Part shown: positions 37,104 through 45,059 of the stretch, one piece after another
Layout of the letters: the number at the start of each line of letters is the position of its first letter
Numbering within the stretch: the stretch's first letter is position 1
NCBI RefSeq assembly: GCF_016595465.1
Contig: NZ_JAENIK010000011.1
Location: forward strand, 1,240,001-1,304,000
Length of the DNA stretch: 64,000 bases
Direction of reading: 5' to 3'
From: Luteolibacter yonseiensis
GTDB lineage: Bacteria; Verrucomicrobiota; Verrucomicrobiia; Verrucomicrobiales; Akkermansiaceae
Program-made: the position numbers and the translations under genes
The notes under the pieces: model-generated
What the model saw: only the letters and a program-made list of their open reading frames with translations
What the model was told of the DNA's origin: nothing
Databases searched by the model: none

Positions 37104-38555
37104 ATGATTGACGACCACGCCGCCTATAACGCGATGACATCGCGCGATCCCCGCTTTGACGGGGTGTTCTACGTTGGTGTGACATCCACCGGGATTTATT
37201 GCCGTCCGATCTGTCCGGTGAAGACGCCGAAGCTGGAGAACTGCCGTTTTTTCGCAAGTGCGGAGGCGGCTGAGGAGGAATCGTTCCGCCCCTGCCTGCG
37301 CTGCCGCCCCGAACTGGCACCGGGAAACGCTCCGGTGGACAGCGCGCACCGGATCGCGCATCTGATCGTCCACCGCATCGGGGAGGGATTGGTGGATGAT
37401 GGTTTGGGATTGGAGGAGATCGCGTTACAGTTCGGCATCAGTTCGCGCCAGTTGCGGCGGATCGTGCAGGCGGAGCTCGGGGTGTCGCCGATCCAACTCG
37501 TGCAGACGCGGCGGTTGCTTTTGGCAAAACAGCTGCTCACGGAGACGAAACTGCCGGTGATCGACATCGCTTTCGCGAGCGGGTTTTCGAGCCTGCGCCG
37601 GTTTAACGACGCTTTCAGTTCGCGCTACCGCATGCCGCCGACCCGGTTGCGGAAAGAGGCCTCGTCACCTTCCGGAAATGTGGGTGCGTCGGAGACCTCC
37701 ACCCTTCAGTTGAGCTACCGACCGCCCTATGACTGGGAGGGAATGCTGGCATTTCTCGCGGCCCGGACGATCAAGGGGGTGGAGCTTGTCACCTTGGACA
37801 GCTATTCGCGCACCGTGCGGCTGGGTGGCCATGTCGGCTGGATCCGCGTCACCCACGCGCCGGCCAGGCATGCGGTGATGGTGGAATTCACCCACACGCT
37901 GACGCCCGTTCTGCCGGCGTTGTTGGGGAGGTTGCGGAATCTGTTCGATCTGTCGGCCCGGCCGGACCTGATTTGCGCGCACCTGATGAAGGACAAGCGT
38001 CTGAAAAAGGCGGTGTTGAAAAATCCGGGGCAGCGGGTGCCGGGAGCTTTCGACGGCTTCGAGATGGTCGTTCGTGCGATCCTCGGCCAGCAGATCACCG
38101 TGAAGGCGGCGACCACGCTTTCCTGCCGGTTTGCGGAAGCCTTCGGTGAGGAAATCACGACACCGTTTCCGGATCTGTGCCGGCTTTCTCCCTTCGCTTC
38201 GGCGGTGGCGGGCGCGACGGTGGATGATGTCGCGAAGTTGGGGATCGTCAGCGCGCGTGCGAAGAGCATCATCGCCATCGCGCGTGCGTTTCATTCGGGA
38301 GAGGTGAAATTGGATGCGGGAGCGGATCCGGAACAGGCGATGCGGCAATTGGTCGCTCTGCCGGGCATCGGCCCATGGACCGCCCACTACATCGCGATGC
38401 GGGGGTTGAACTGGCCGGACGCGTTTCCGAAGGAGGACATCGCCGTGAGGAACAACCTCGGTGGAGTGACTGCGAAACAGGCGGAGGCAATGTCGCAGGC
38501 GTGGCGGCCGTGGCGCAGCTATGCGGTCATGCATATCTGGAGGAATCCGGCGTGA
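37104..38555 (+). CDS. Ada-AlkA fusion: methyl-sensing regulator and DNA glycosylase
   Basis: 483 aa. The N-terminal Ada domain carries zinc Cys C33, C37, C64 and C67 (YCRPICP and RPCLRC); C33 is the expected methyl-phosphotriester acceptor. An AraC-type HTH pair follows (about 95-185; LEEIALQFGISSRQLRRIV, DIAFASGFSSLRRF). The C-terminal half is an AlkA/HhH-GPD 3-methyladenine glycosylase with QQITVKAA, the LPGIGPWTAHYIAMRG hairpin and probable catalytic D445 in PKEDIAV. It should both activate the alkylation response and excise alkylated bases. ogt is divergent. Confidence 0.94.
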   Translation: MIDDHAAYNAMTSRDPRFDGVFYVGVTSTGIYCRPICPVKTPKLENCRFFASAEAAEEESFRPCLRCRPELAPGNAPVDSAHRIAHLIVHRIGEGLVDDGLGLEEIALQFGISSRQLRRIVQAELGVSPIQLVQTRRLLLAKQLLTETKLPVIDIAFASGFSSLRRFNDAFSSRYRMPPTRLRKEASSPSGNVGASETSTLQLSYRPPYDWEGMLAFLAARTIKGVELVTLDSYSRTVRLGGHVGWIRVTHAPARHAVMVEFTHTLTPVLPALLGRLRNLFDLSARPDLICAHLMKDKRLKKAVLKNPGQRVPGAFDGFEMVVRAILGQQITVKAATTLSCRFAEAFGEEITTPFPDLCRLSPFASAVAGATVDDVAKLGIVSARAKSIIAIARAFHSGEVKLDAGADPEQAMRQLVALPGIGPWTAHYIAMRGLNWPDAFPKEDIAVRNNLGGVTAKQAEAMSQAWRPWRSYAVMHIWRNPA

Positions 38556-38909
38556 TCAGGACCGGAGGATTTTATCCATCGCCTTTCCCTTGGCCAACTC
38601 GTCGACGAGTTTGTCCAGATAACGGATCTCCCGCATCGTCGGGTCCTCCACATCTTCCACCCGGACGCCGCAGACGACGCCTTTGATCAAGGCGCGGGAA
38701 GGATTCATTCCAGGAGATTCATTGAAGAATGTCTCGACGTCCGTCTGCTTCTCCAATTGTGCTTCCAGCCCCTGCTGATCGTATCCGGTCAGCCAGCGGA
38801 TGACGGCATCCACCTCTGCCTTGGTCCTACCCTTCTTCTCCGCCTTCGTGATGTAGAACGGATAAACGCTGGCGAAGGGAGTGGTGAAGATGCGGTGTTT
38901 GGTGGTCAT
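38556..38909 (-). CDS. DUF2200 family protein
   Basis: 117 aa from ATG 38909 ([20 protein letters not shown]). It matches the small DUF2200 family in length and in [34 protein letters not shown] and [17 protein letters not shown] know no established function. The stop lies beside the alkA end (convergent). A toxin-antitoxin remnant lies upstream on the same strand, and the start of this gene follows directly on the truncated toxin sequence. Confidence 0.8.
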   Translation of the reverse strand: MTTKHRIFTTPFASVYPFYITKAEKKGRTKAEVDAVIRWLTGYDQQGLEAQLEKQTDVETFFNESPGMNPSRALIKGVVCGVRVEDVEDPTMREIRYLDKLVDELAKGKAMDKILRS

Positions 38910-38973
38910 GGGGGGCGATGTGTTGCGATGCCACAGGTTCTTTGCAGATGAATGTCTCAATCGCGGTGGTGCC

Positions 38974-39117
38974 ACCGCCGGAAATTTTGAGTCGATCTAT
39001 ATCCGTGCGGAGGCAATTGCCGAAGTAGTCGCCAAGACCAGAATCCTGTGCTTCGTGGAACCAGAATCCATCGTCGAGATCAGCAAGAGCATCGCTCGAA
39101 ATCTCCACCTTGATCAT
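38974..39117 (-). pseudogene. RelE/ParE-like toxin, C-terminally truncated
   Basis: Begins as a typical ParE-like toxin (MIKVEISSDALADLDDGFWF then [20 protein letters not shown]), but after about 48 residues the sequence stops resembling the family. It runs on as a His-rich reading of DNA belonging to the DUF2200 upstream region. The usual second half with the RNase/gyrase-binding strands is missing. It overlaps the antitoxin gene by ATGA (39114-39117), the normal coupling of such pairs. Confidence 0.65.
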
Positions 39118-39323
39118 GCCTGGCCAATCGTATGCTTCACGCTGTCCCAGTCTAGAATTGTGGCCTCTCCGGTGCGGATCCGGTCGCGTCGTGAATTTAA
39201 CAAATTCTTCTGATCGTGAGAGATGCCAAAGCTGTCCGCACGCGCGCGAAAATCTTCCCAGATGGTTTCCATTATTTGGATCTTCTCACGGAGGGTCGGT
39301 TGTGAGACTTCGGCTGCGTTCAT
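39114..39323 (-). CDS. Addiction-module antitoxin (TIGR02574-like)
   Basis: 69 aa (MNAAEVSQPTLREKIQIMET). It has the layout of the short putative addiction-module antitoxins found before ParE-like toxins: a helical LREKIQIMETIWEDF, then DQKNLLNSRRDRIRTGEA and DWDSVKHTIG. It appears intact, but its toxin partner, coupled by an ATGA overlap, has lost its C-terminus. It is probably a relict. Confidence 0.7.
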   Translation of the reverse strand: MNAAEVSQPTLREKIQIMETIWEDFRARADSFGISHDQKNLLNSRRDRIRTGEATILDWDSVKHTIGQA

Positions 39324-39515
39324 GTTCGGATGATAGCCAATGGTGATTGATGGTGCTACTGATTTATTCTGGTGAATGGTCCGGGCAAAGCACCTGGCAT
39401 GGCGGAGTCGCCTCCACCGGGTGCTCCCGAAAAAGGGCGCTCATCTGGTGGAATTGACGCGAATGAGGAGAGGTTCTGATGGTTCCGGTCCGGGAGGCAT
39501 GGCTCCAAATAACGG

Positions 39516-40397
39516 TCACGCCTCTCCCGCCTGTCTGGCGATTTCCTTGAAGGCGGTGGTGATCTGGCCGGGCTGCCATTTTCCTTCGATGCTCATCGCG
39601 CCCTTGTAGCCGGCGTCCTTGAGGACCTTGAAATACGGGCGGAAGTCGTCGCCGGAGATTCCGGGGACGGTGCGGCCTTCCTTTTCGGCGATCTCCATGT
39701 GGACGACGACATCCATCGCCGCCTTCAGGTCGGCGGGAGTGTCGCCCATGCAGGCCATGTGGTAGAGGTCCGCGAGCAGGCGGACGCGCGGATGGCCGAC
39801 GGAGCGGATGATCGCGGCCCCTTCTGAAATACGGTTGATGTAGTTGCACTCCTTCGCCTGGAGCTGCTCGATCGTGACGGTGATGCCGTGTTTGTCGGCG
39901 AGCGTCCCCATCTGCTTGAGGAGGGAAATGAACTGCTCGTCGGCCTTTTCCTTGGACCAGCCGTCGGGGATTTTGCGTGCTCCCGAACTGCCGAAGACGA
40001 TGAACTTTCCGTTCGCCTTTTTCAGGCGGCGGAAGGAGGTGTCGGACCATTCGAGGATGAGGTCATGGTTCGCCTCCGGACCCACCGCGTGGAGGTGTGC
40101 GGGGCGGATGAAGCTGTTGCAGGCGAGGATGGGCAGCGGGCAATCGGCGAGCTTCGCGAGGTTTTTCTCGAACGCTTCCTCCGGTTGGTCCGGCACGAGG
40201 AAATCGCCTACGCTGGCGGTCAGGAATTGCGCGCCTTCCGCCTTGAGCGCGGCGGCTTTTTCAAGCGGCGCGGCGATTCCCATGGAAGAGAAGAGGGTTT
40301 GCCCGGATTCCTGGGCGAAAAGGCGTGGCGCGAGCGATGCGCCGAGCAGGGCCAGCGAGCCGGTGTGCAGGAATTTCCTGCGGGAGAGAGATTGCAT
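39516..40397 (-). CDS. Tat-exported sugar phosphate isomerase/epimerase
   Basis: 293 aa from ATG 40397 (MQSLSRRKFLHTGS), which gives a twin-arginine signal with cleavage near RLFA-QE; longer frames add only upstream DNA. The body is a xylose-isomerase-like TIM barrel (AP endonuclease 2 family): VTIEQLQAKECNYINRISEG, VRLLADLYHMACMG, VVVHMEIAEKEGRTVPGI and AMSIEGKW carry the metal ligands Glu, Asp, His and Glu. It is probably a periplasmic sugar epimerase or lyase acting with the oxidoreductase upstream, 106 bp away on the same strand. Confidence 0.88.
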   Translation of the reverse strand: MQSLSRRKFLHTGSLALLGASLAPRLFAQESGQTLFSSMGIAAPLEKAAALKAEGAQFLTASVGDFLVPDQPEEAFEKNLAKLADCPLPILACNSFIRPAHLHAVGPEANHDLILEWSDTSFRRLKKANGKFIVFGSSGARKIPDGWSKEKADEQFISLLKQMGTLADKHGITVTIEQLQAKECNYINRISEGAAIIRSVGHPRVRLLADLYHMACMGDTPADLKAAMDVVVHMEIAEKEGRTVPGISGDDFRPYFKVLKDAGYKGAMSIEGKWQPGQITTAFKEIARQAGEA

Positions 40398-40420
40398 CTG
40401 GGTTTTGGGTGGAATGTGAG

Positions 40421-40491
40421 GGTGAGGTGGGCCGGCCGATCGCCGCATTTCCCACCTCACCCGGAAGAGAGAGGCTACAAAGGCCTCTCTC
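40421..40491 (-). promoter_or_regulatory. Two hairpins between oxidoreductase and isomerase genes
   Basis: GGTGAGGTGGG / CCCACCTCACC (40421-40461, 11 bp perfect) and GAGAGAGGC / GCCTCTCTC (40467-40491, 9 bp, 7-nt loop) fill the 105-bp gap between two co-directional genes. They may attenuate, partly terminate or protect the transcript. Confidence 0.45.
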
Positions 40492-40502
40492 CTCACAATT
40501 TG

Positions 40503-41855
40503 TCAGTATTTGAACACCTTTCCGCCAGCGAGGACTTCCTGGGCCTTCTCGTCGAAGGTGACGCGTTCGCCGGTGCGGGCGGCGGCGTTCGCCATGATGG
40601 TCGCGATGGAGTGCTGGTAGCCCGCCTCCACGGGGGCGTGCGGTTGCTTGCGTGAAACGAGGCACTCCAGCCAGTTCTTCATGTGGGAGGTGGTGAGCGG
40701 GTCCGCGCCGGTATTGGCGGAGGAGGCGGCACCGCCGCCTGTGCCTTCGAGTTTGAACTCCTCGAGGAGATTCGCTTCGAGTTTCATGGCTCCGGCCTCT
40801 TGTTTGCCGAGGCCGCCGTTCGAGGTGACCTTGTTGGTGTCCAGATTCAGCTCGCCGCCGTTCGAGTAGTAGATCTCCTTGGTGCCGCCCGCGGAGTTGC
40901 TGAAGCGCGAGCTGAAGGTGACCTGGAAGCCGGTGGATGGATCGTCGAGCGGACCGTAGTCGAAAACCGCGGTGAGGGTGTCGAAGTTCTTGCGACCGTC
41001 CTTCCACTGGTAGATGCCGCCGTTCGCCGCGACGGAGCGGGGGTGTGGGAGCCCGGTGAACCAGTGCACGGTGTCGATCTGGTGGCACATCCATTGGCCG
41101 GGGATGCCGGACGAGTAGGGCCAGAAAAGCCGGTATTCGAGATATTTCCGTGGGTCGAACGTGTCATCCGGGCGGTTGCAGAGGAAGCGCTTCCAGTCGA
41201 TGTCCTCCTCCTTGAGGGCGGCGACGAGGTCGGGGCGGCGCCAGCGTCCGGGCTGGTTGACGTTCCAAGTCATCTCCGCCGCGACGATGGGGCCGAATTT
41301 CCCGCTCTTGAGGAACTCATGGGCGGCGGCGTAGTTCTCTCCCGAGCGGCGTTGTGAGCCAACCTGCAGGATCCGGTCGGAGGACTTCACCGCTTTCAGG
41401 GCGGCACGGGCGTCCTCCATGGTTTCGGCGAAGGGCTTTTCGCAATACACGTCGCAGCCCGCCGCGATGGCTTCGATGGCGTGGGTCGCGTGTTGGAAGT
41501 CGGCGGTGGAAATGATGACGGCGTCGAGCTTCGCCTTCTCGTACATCTCCTCGTTGTTGCGGTAGGTTTCGATGTCCTGGTCGAACTTCTTTTTGAAATA
41601 TGCCTTCGCATCGTCCCGACGGCGGCTCCAGAGATCGGAAACGCCGACGATCTCACAGTTGAACTGATCCGCCACGGCCTTGTAGGCGGGCAGCAGGGAA
41701 CTGGTGAGCCGGTCCGAGAATCCGACGATGCCGATGCGGATGCGTCCGTTCGCTCCGGCGGCGCGGTCCTGGGCGCGGGCGGAAGGAAAGGTTTGTGCTG
41801 CGAGCAGGCCGAGGGTGCTCAGGGAGCCGGTGCGGAGGATTTCACGACGATTCAT
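40503..41855 (-). CDS. Tat-exported Gfo/Idh/MocA oxidoreductase
   Basis: 450 aa from ATG 41855 (MNRREILRTGSLSTLG), a twin-arginine signal. A Rossmann NAD(P) fold follows (IRIGIVGFSDRL; DAVIISTADFQHATHAIEA) with the family's CEKPF motif (YCEKPFAETMEDA). The C-terminal substrate domain contains RWRRPD, WMCHQIDTVHWFTG and a long beta-sheet. It is typical of the many exported Gfo/Idh proteins of Verrucomicrobiota and Planctomycetes, thought to modify sugars in the periplasm. It is likely an operon with the TIM-barrel gene downstream. Confidence 0.9.
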   Translation of the reverse strand: MNRREILRTGSLSTLGLLAAQTFPSARAQDRAAGANGRIRIGIVGFSDRLTSSLLPAYKAVADQFNCEIVGVSDLWSRRRDDAKAYFKKKFDQDIETYRNNEEMYEKAKLDAVIISTADFQHATHAIEAIAAGCDVYCEKPFAETMEDARAALKAVKSSDRILQVGSQRRSGENYAAAHEFLKSGKFGPIVAAEMTWNVNQPGRWRRPDLVAALKEEDIDWKRFLCNRPDDTFDPRKYLEYRLFWPYSSGIPGQWMCHQIDTVHWFTGLPHPRSVAANGGIYQWKDGRKNFDTLTAVFDYGPLDDPSTGFQVTFSSRFSNSAGGTKEIYYSNGGELNLDTNKVTSNGGLGKQEAGAMKLEANLLEEFKLEGTGGGAASSANTGADPLTTSHMKNWLECLVSRKQPHAPVEAGYQHSIATIMANAAARTGERVTFDEKAQEVLAGGKVFKY

Positions 41856-42230
41856 GGTTTTTGATAGGTTCTGGGAAACAGGTTTTGGAAAGCTGAGGAT
41901 ACGGGCGGTTTTCTGTCCCACCATGTATCCATATGGGGTATCAAACCGCCCGGTCACGGGCTGTCGAGCGCAAACCGGGGAGGAGGGATCAGATAACGCC
42001 CGCGAAGGGAAAGACGTTTCATGAAATGCTCCCAAACCGGAAAAAAGGCCCCAGGAGCCGGAGGATGCTGGAGATGCCGGCGTCATGGGGCACCCGGGAA
42101 TCTTCTCGCAGCAAGGGTGGAATTCCGCCATGATCCGTCCGGTTCCACGTCATTTCGTGGAAAAATCACACAAAAAGCGACTTTGGGCTTGCAACCCCGC
42201 GCCCATCCCTTAACACCTGCGCCCCGAATT
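41856..42230. other. Intergenic region upstream of rpsN
   Basis: 375 bp between the leftward oxidoreductase gene and the rightward rpsN. No ORF with plausible composition or known motif is seen. The only supported element is a promoter near the right end. Confidence 0.5.
42189..42216 (+). promoter_or_regulatory. Candidate promoter of rpsN
   Basis: TTGCAA (42189-42194), a 16-bp spacer and TAACAC (42211-42216) end 14 bp before the rpsN ATG, giving a short leader. The match to the -35/-10 consensus is moderate. Confidence 0.35.
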
Positions 42231-42500
42231 ATGGCTAAGAAAAGTTGGATCGCCCGCAACGCGCGCAAAAAAGAAACCGTCGAGAAATACGCTGCCCTCC
42301 GTCTCAAGCTCAAGGCTGAGAAGGACTACGTCGGCCTTTCCATGCTGCCGCGTGATGCCAGCCCCACCCGCTTGGTCAACCGCTGCGAGATCACCGGCCG
42401 CCGCCGCGCGTTCCTCCGCCGCTTCCGCCTTTCCCGGATTACCTTCCGCGAACTTGCCTCCGCCGGGATGCTCCCGGGTGTGACCAAGTCGAGCTGGTAA
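42231..42500 (+). CDS. rpsN: 30S ribosomal protein bS14/uS14
   Basis: 89 aa ([20 protein letters not shown]). Full-length uS14 of the Cys-free type: the C-terminal region [25 protein letters not shown] lacks the CxxC zinc pairs of the short form. It binds 16S rRNA in the 30S head. It stands outside the usual spc operon, heading a small run of genes (fmdB-like, CNNM/CBS). Confidence 0.96.
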   Translation: MAKKSWIARNARKKETVEKYAALRLKLKAEKDYVGLSMLPRDASPTRLVNRCEITGRRRAFLRRFRLSRITFRELASAGMLPGVTKSSW

Positions 42501-42563
42501 ACTGGCACGACTTGCGCTACTTTCTGACGTGGGGCGGACCGATCCCGTTCCCACGTCCTTTTT

Positions 42564-42824
42564 ATGCCAATTTACGAATACGTTTCTGAAGCAGCGGATG
42601 ACCCCGAGCATTCGTGCCGCGTCTGTGCCAAAGGGTTCGAGCTCAGACGTCCGATCGACCGCGCACCTCTTGAGGTGTGCCCGCTCTGCAAGAACCCGGT
42701 GAAAAAGGTGATCTCGCGGATCAATACCCCCACGATCACCAAGCCGCTCTCCGTGAGCGATGCGAAAAAGGCGGGATTCACCATCCTCCAGAAGCGCGAT
42801 CAGGGCGTTTACGAAAAACTTTGA
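42564..42824 (+). CDS. FmdB-like zinc ribbon protein
   Basis: 86 aa (MPIYEYVSEAADDPEHSC). Zinc ribbon with C18-x2-C21 and C39-x2-C42 (SCRVC and VCPLC), the standard FmdB arrangement beginning MPIYEY. The family is described as putative regulatory proteins, with little known. It lies 63 bp after rpsN and 11 bp before the CNNM/CBS gene, so is likely co-transcribed. Confidence 0.88.
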   Translation: MPIYEYVSEAADDPEHSCRVCAKGFELRRPIDRAPLEVCPLCKNPVKKVISRINTPTITKPLSVSDAKKAGFTILQKRDQGVYEKL

Positions 42825-42835
42825 TGTCGTAACCG

Positions 42836-44236
42836 ATGATCGACATCATTTCAAGCCTTCACTTCCTGGCCACCACCGCGCCGGATCCCGCGACCGAGTT
42901 TCCCACCGTCGGGAAGACGGTCATCTATGTCTCGGGGATTGTTTTCTTCCTTCTGCTGAACGCGTTCTTCGTGGCGTCGGAATTCGCCATCGTGAAAGTC
43001 CGCCCGAGCCAGATCGACGGCGAACTCAAGGAAAATCCGGTGAAGGCGGCCACGGCGTTGAAGGTGGTGAACAATCTGGACGGCTATCTTTCCGCGAACC
43101 AGTTGGGGATCACCATCGCCTCGCTCGCGCTGGGCTTCCTGGGCGAGCCCTTCGTTGCCGCGCTGGTTTCACCCCTGCTGATGCAGACGGGGATGTCGGT
43201 CTGGTGGGTGAAAGGGATTTCGTTCACGCTGGCGATCCTGTCCTTCACGTTCCTGCACGTGGTGATCGGCGAGCTGATGCCGAAATCGATCGCCATCCGT
43301 TATCCGCTCGGAACGACGATGAACCTGTCCACTCCGCTTCATGCGTTCTACAAGTCCGCGAAGTGGGGGATCGTCATTCTCCAAGGCACGGCGAACTGGC
43401 TGCTCAAGAGCCTGTTCAACATCGAGCCGATCAAGGAAGGCGAGCATACGCACTCCGCTGAAGAACTGGCCCTGCTGGTCACCCAGAGTGAGAAATCCCA
43501 GGAAGTCACCGAAACCGAGCGGGAGATCCTCATCAACGCCCTCGGCCTCAACGAGCTGTGGGTGCGTGACGTGATGACCCCGAGGAACAAGGTCGTCGTT
43601 CTCGACGCCGACCAACCGTTCGAAAAGGTTCTGGAGATCGCAATGCGCAGCAAGCACACGCGCTTTCCGCTGGTGAAAGGCCACCTGGACCACTCCATCG
43701 GCCTCATCCACATCAAGGACCTCTTCAAGCTCATCAAGGATCCGGAACCGGATCTGATGCGCATCAAGCGTGAGTTGAAAATCGTGCCGGACACCATGCC
43801 GCTCGACACGCTGCTCCAGTTCTTCCTCCGCGAGCACGCCCACCTTGCCATGGCTGTCGATGAGTTCGGCACGCCGGTCGGCATCGTTTTCCTCGACAAC
43901 GTGATGGAGGAACTCGTCGGTGACATTCAGGACGAGTTCGACAACGAACGTTCTTCCTTCACGAAAATCAACGATGAGGAGTTCGTCATCGAGGGTTCCA
44001 TGACCCTCAACGATCTCGCCGGCTACGTTCCCGAGATATTCCTCGAAAGCGGCGAGGTCACCACCATCGGTGGCTACCTGACGCAGCAATTGGAGCGTTT
44101 TCCCGAAGTGGGCGAGAAGGTCGAGATCCTCGGCTACGAAGCCCGCGTCACCAGCACGGACGGCCGCCGGGTCGGCCAGGTCCATTTCCGGAAGCTGGTG
44201 CCGGTGAACGAGGAAGAGGAATCCGAAGTGGCTTGA
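42836..44236 (+). CDS. CNNM/CBS/CorC_HlyC membrane protein (hemolysin family)
   Basis: 466 aa. The N-terminal CNNM (DUF21) membrane domain has four hydrophobic segments (VIYVSGIVFFLLLNAFFVASE to ILSFTFLHVVIGELMPKS). A CBS pair follows (about 240-355; VRDVMTPRNKVVVLDADQPF, HTRFPLVKGHLDHSIGLIHI) and a C-terminal CorC_HlyC domain (EFVIEGSMTLNDLAGYVP; GYLTQQLERFPEVGEKV). Members are Mg2+/Co2+ efflux or transport regulators rather than true hemolysins. A CorA gene lies 3 kb away. Confidence 0.93.
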   Translation: MIDIISSLHFLATTAPDPATEFPTVGKTVIYVSGIVFFLLLNAFFVASEFAIVKVRPSQIDGELKENPVKAATALKVVNNLDGYLSANQLGITIASLALGFLGEPFVAALVSPLLMQTGMSVWWVKGISFTLAILSFTFLHVVIGELMPKSIAIRYPLGTTMNLSTPLHAFYKSAKWGIVILQGTANWLLKSLFNIEPIKEGEHTHSAEELALLVTQSEKSQEVTETEREILINALGLNELWVRDVMTPRNKVVVLDADQPFEKVLEIAMRSKHTRFPLVKGHLDHSIGLIHIKDLFKLIKDPEPDLMRIKRELKIVPDTMPLDTLLQFFLREHAHLAMAVDEFGTPVGIVFLDNVMEELVGDIQDEFDNERSSFTKINDEEFVIEGSMTLNDLAGYVPEIFLESGEVTTIGGYLTQQLERFPEVGEKVEILGYEARVTSTDGRRVGQVHFRKLVPVNEEEESEVA

Positions 44237-45036
44237 TGAGAAGGAGCGCCTGTCGCCTTCGTTTCCGCGACCGGTCCGAGGGCGTGGAGTTTCCAACTGA
44301 TGTTTTGAAGGTGACATCATCCCGATGGGCCTCCATGTTATCTGGCCATGGGACATGTGGCCCGGTGTTGGTGGTGGGGCTCCTTGCGATCGGATGTCTC
44401 TGGATATGGATGATTCTGAAAAACCATCCAGGCCACCTGGGTTTGACGGTTCTGTGTGGCGTCACGTTCGCAGGCGGGCTGCTCCTGGTAGGGTCCAAGC
44501 GTCCGCTGATCGCGCTCACGTTCATCGCTGTGGTGACATTCGCCACGCTGGTGCTCCCGCTCCGTTTTTTGACGGAGATGACCACATTGAGGAAATCAAG
44601 CGACATGTCCGCGGTCACGGGCATCGAATCCGCGGTGGTGAACTTCAGATACGAGTATGGTGTTCTGCCCACCGAAATGGAGCGTGTTCCACTCCAAGGC
44701 GTGGATGGCGTGAAGTTGCTGGAGATCTTGTTGGGGGACGAGAAAAGTGAAGCAGATCCGCGCAACCCCAAAGGCATCCGTTTTCTTGCCATCAAGGAGG
44801 CGAAAGGTCGGAAAGGCGGCCTGCGGGTTCGAGATGGAACCAACAGTGCCGAAAGCGTTTTGGACTCCTGGGGGCGACCCTATGTCGTGCTGATGGACGT
44901 GACAAATAAAGGCGGATTATATTTCAGGCACGGGACGAAAATCGTCGATCTTCCGGGCAAATCCGTTGCGGTTTTTTCACCTGGAAAGGACGGGATTGCT
45001 GGCAATTCGGACGATGTGAGGACATGGGGAAACTGA
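44236..45036 (+). CDS. Membrane protein with type II secretion G-like C-terminal domain
   Basis: 266 aa from ATG 44236, which overlaps the previous TGA (TGATG). An internal Met near 44335 is an alternative. Three hydrophobic helices lie in the first 120 residues (VLVVGLLAIGCLWIWMIL; LGLTVLCGVTFAGGLLLVG; LIALTFIAVVTFATLVLPL). The C-terminal half resembles the GspG pseudopilin tail: VLDSWGRPYVVLMD and VAVFSPGKDGIAGNSDDVRTW with the calcium-site DGxxGNxDD. There is no prepilin peptidase site, so it is not a true pseudopilin. Function unknown. Confidence 0.65.
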   Translation: MRRSACRLRFRDRSEGVEFPTDVLKVTSSRWASMLSGHGTCGPVLVVGLLAIGCLWIWMILKNHPGHLGLTVLCGVTFAGGLLLVGSKRPLIALTFIAVVTFATLVLPLRFLTEMTTLRKSSDMSAVTGIESAVVNFRYEYGVLPTEMERVPLQGVDGVKLLEILLGDEKSEADPRNPKGIRFLAIKEAKGRKGGLRVRDGTNSAESVLDSWGRPYVVLMDVTNKGGLYFRHGTKIVDLPGKSVAVFSPGKDGIAGNSDDVRTWGN

Positions 45037-45059
45037 TGGAGTTCCCCTTCGCGAGCTTC

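Noticed and set aside
36981..37373. N-terminal extension of ogt to 37373
   Set aside because: It would read antisense through the Ada domain of the divergent gene and across its promoter; ATG 36980 gives the normal family length.
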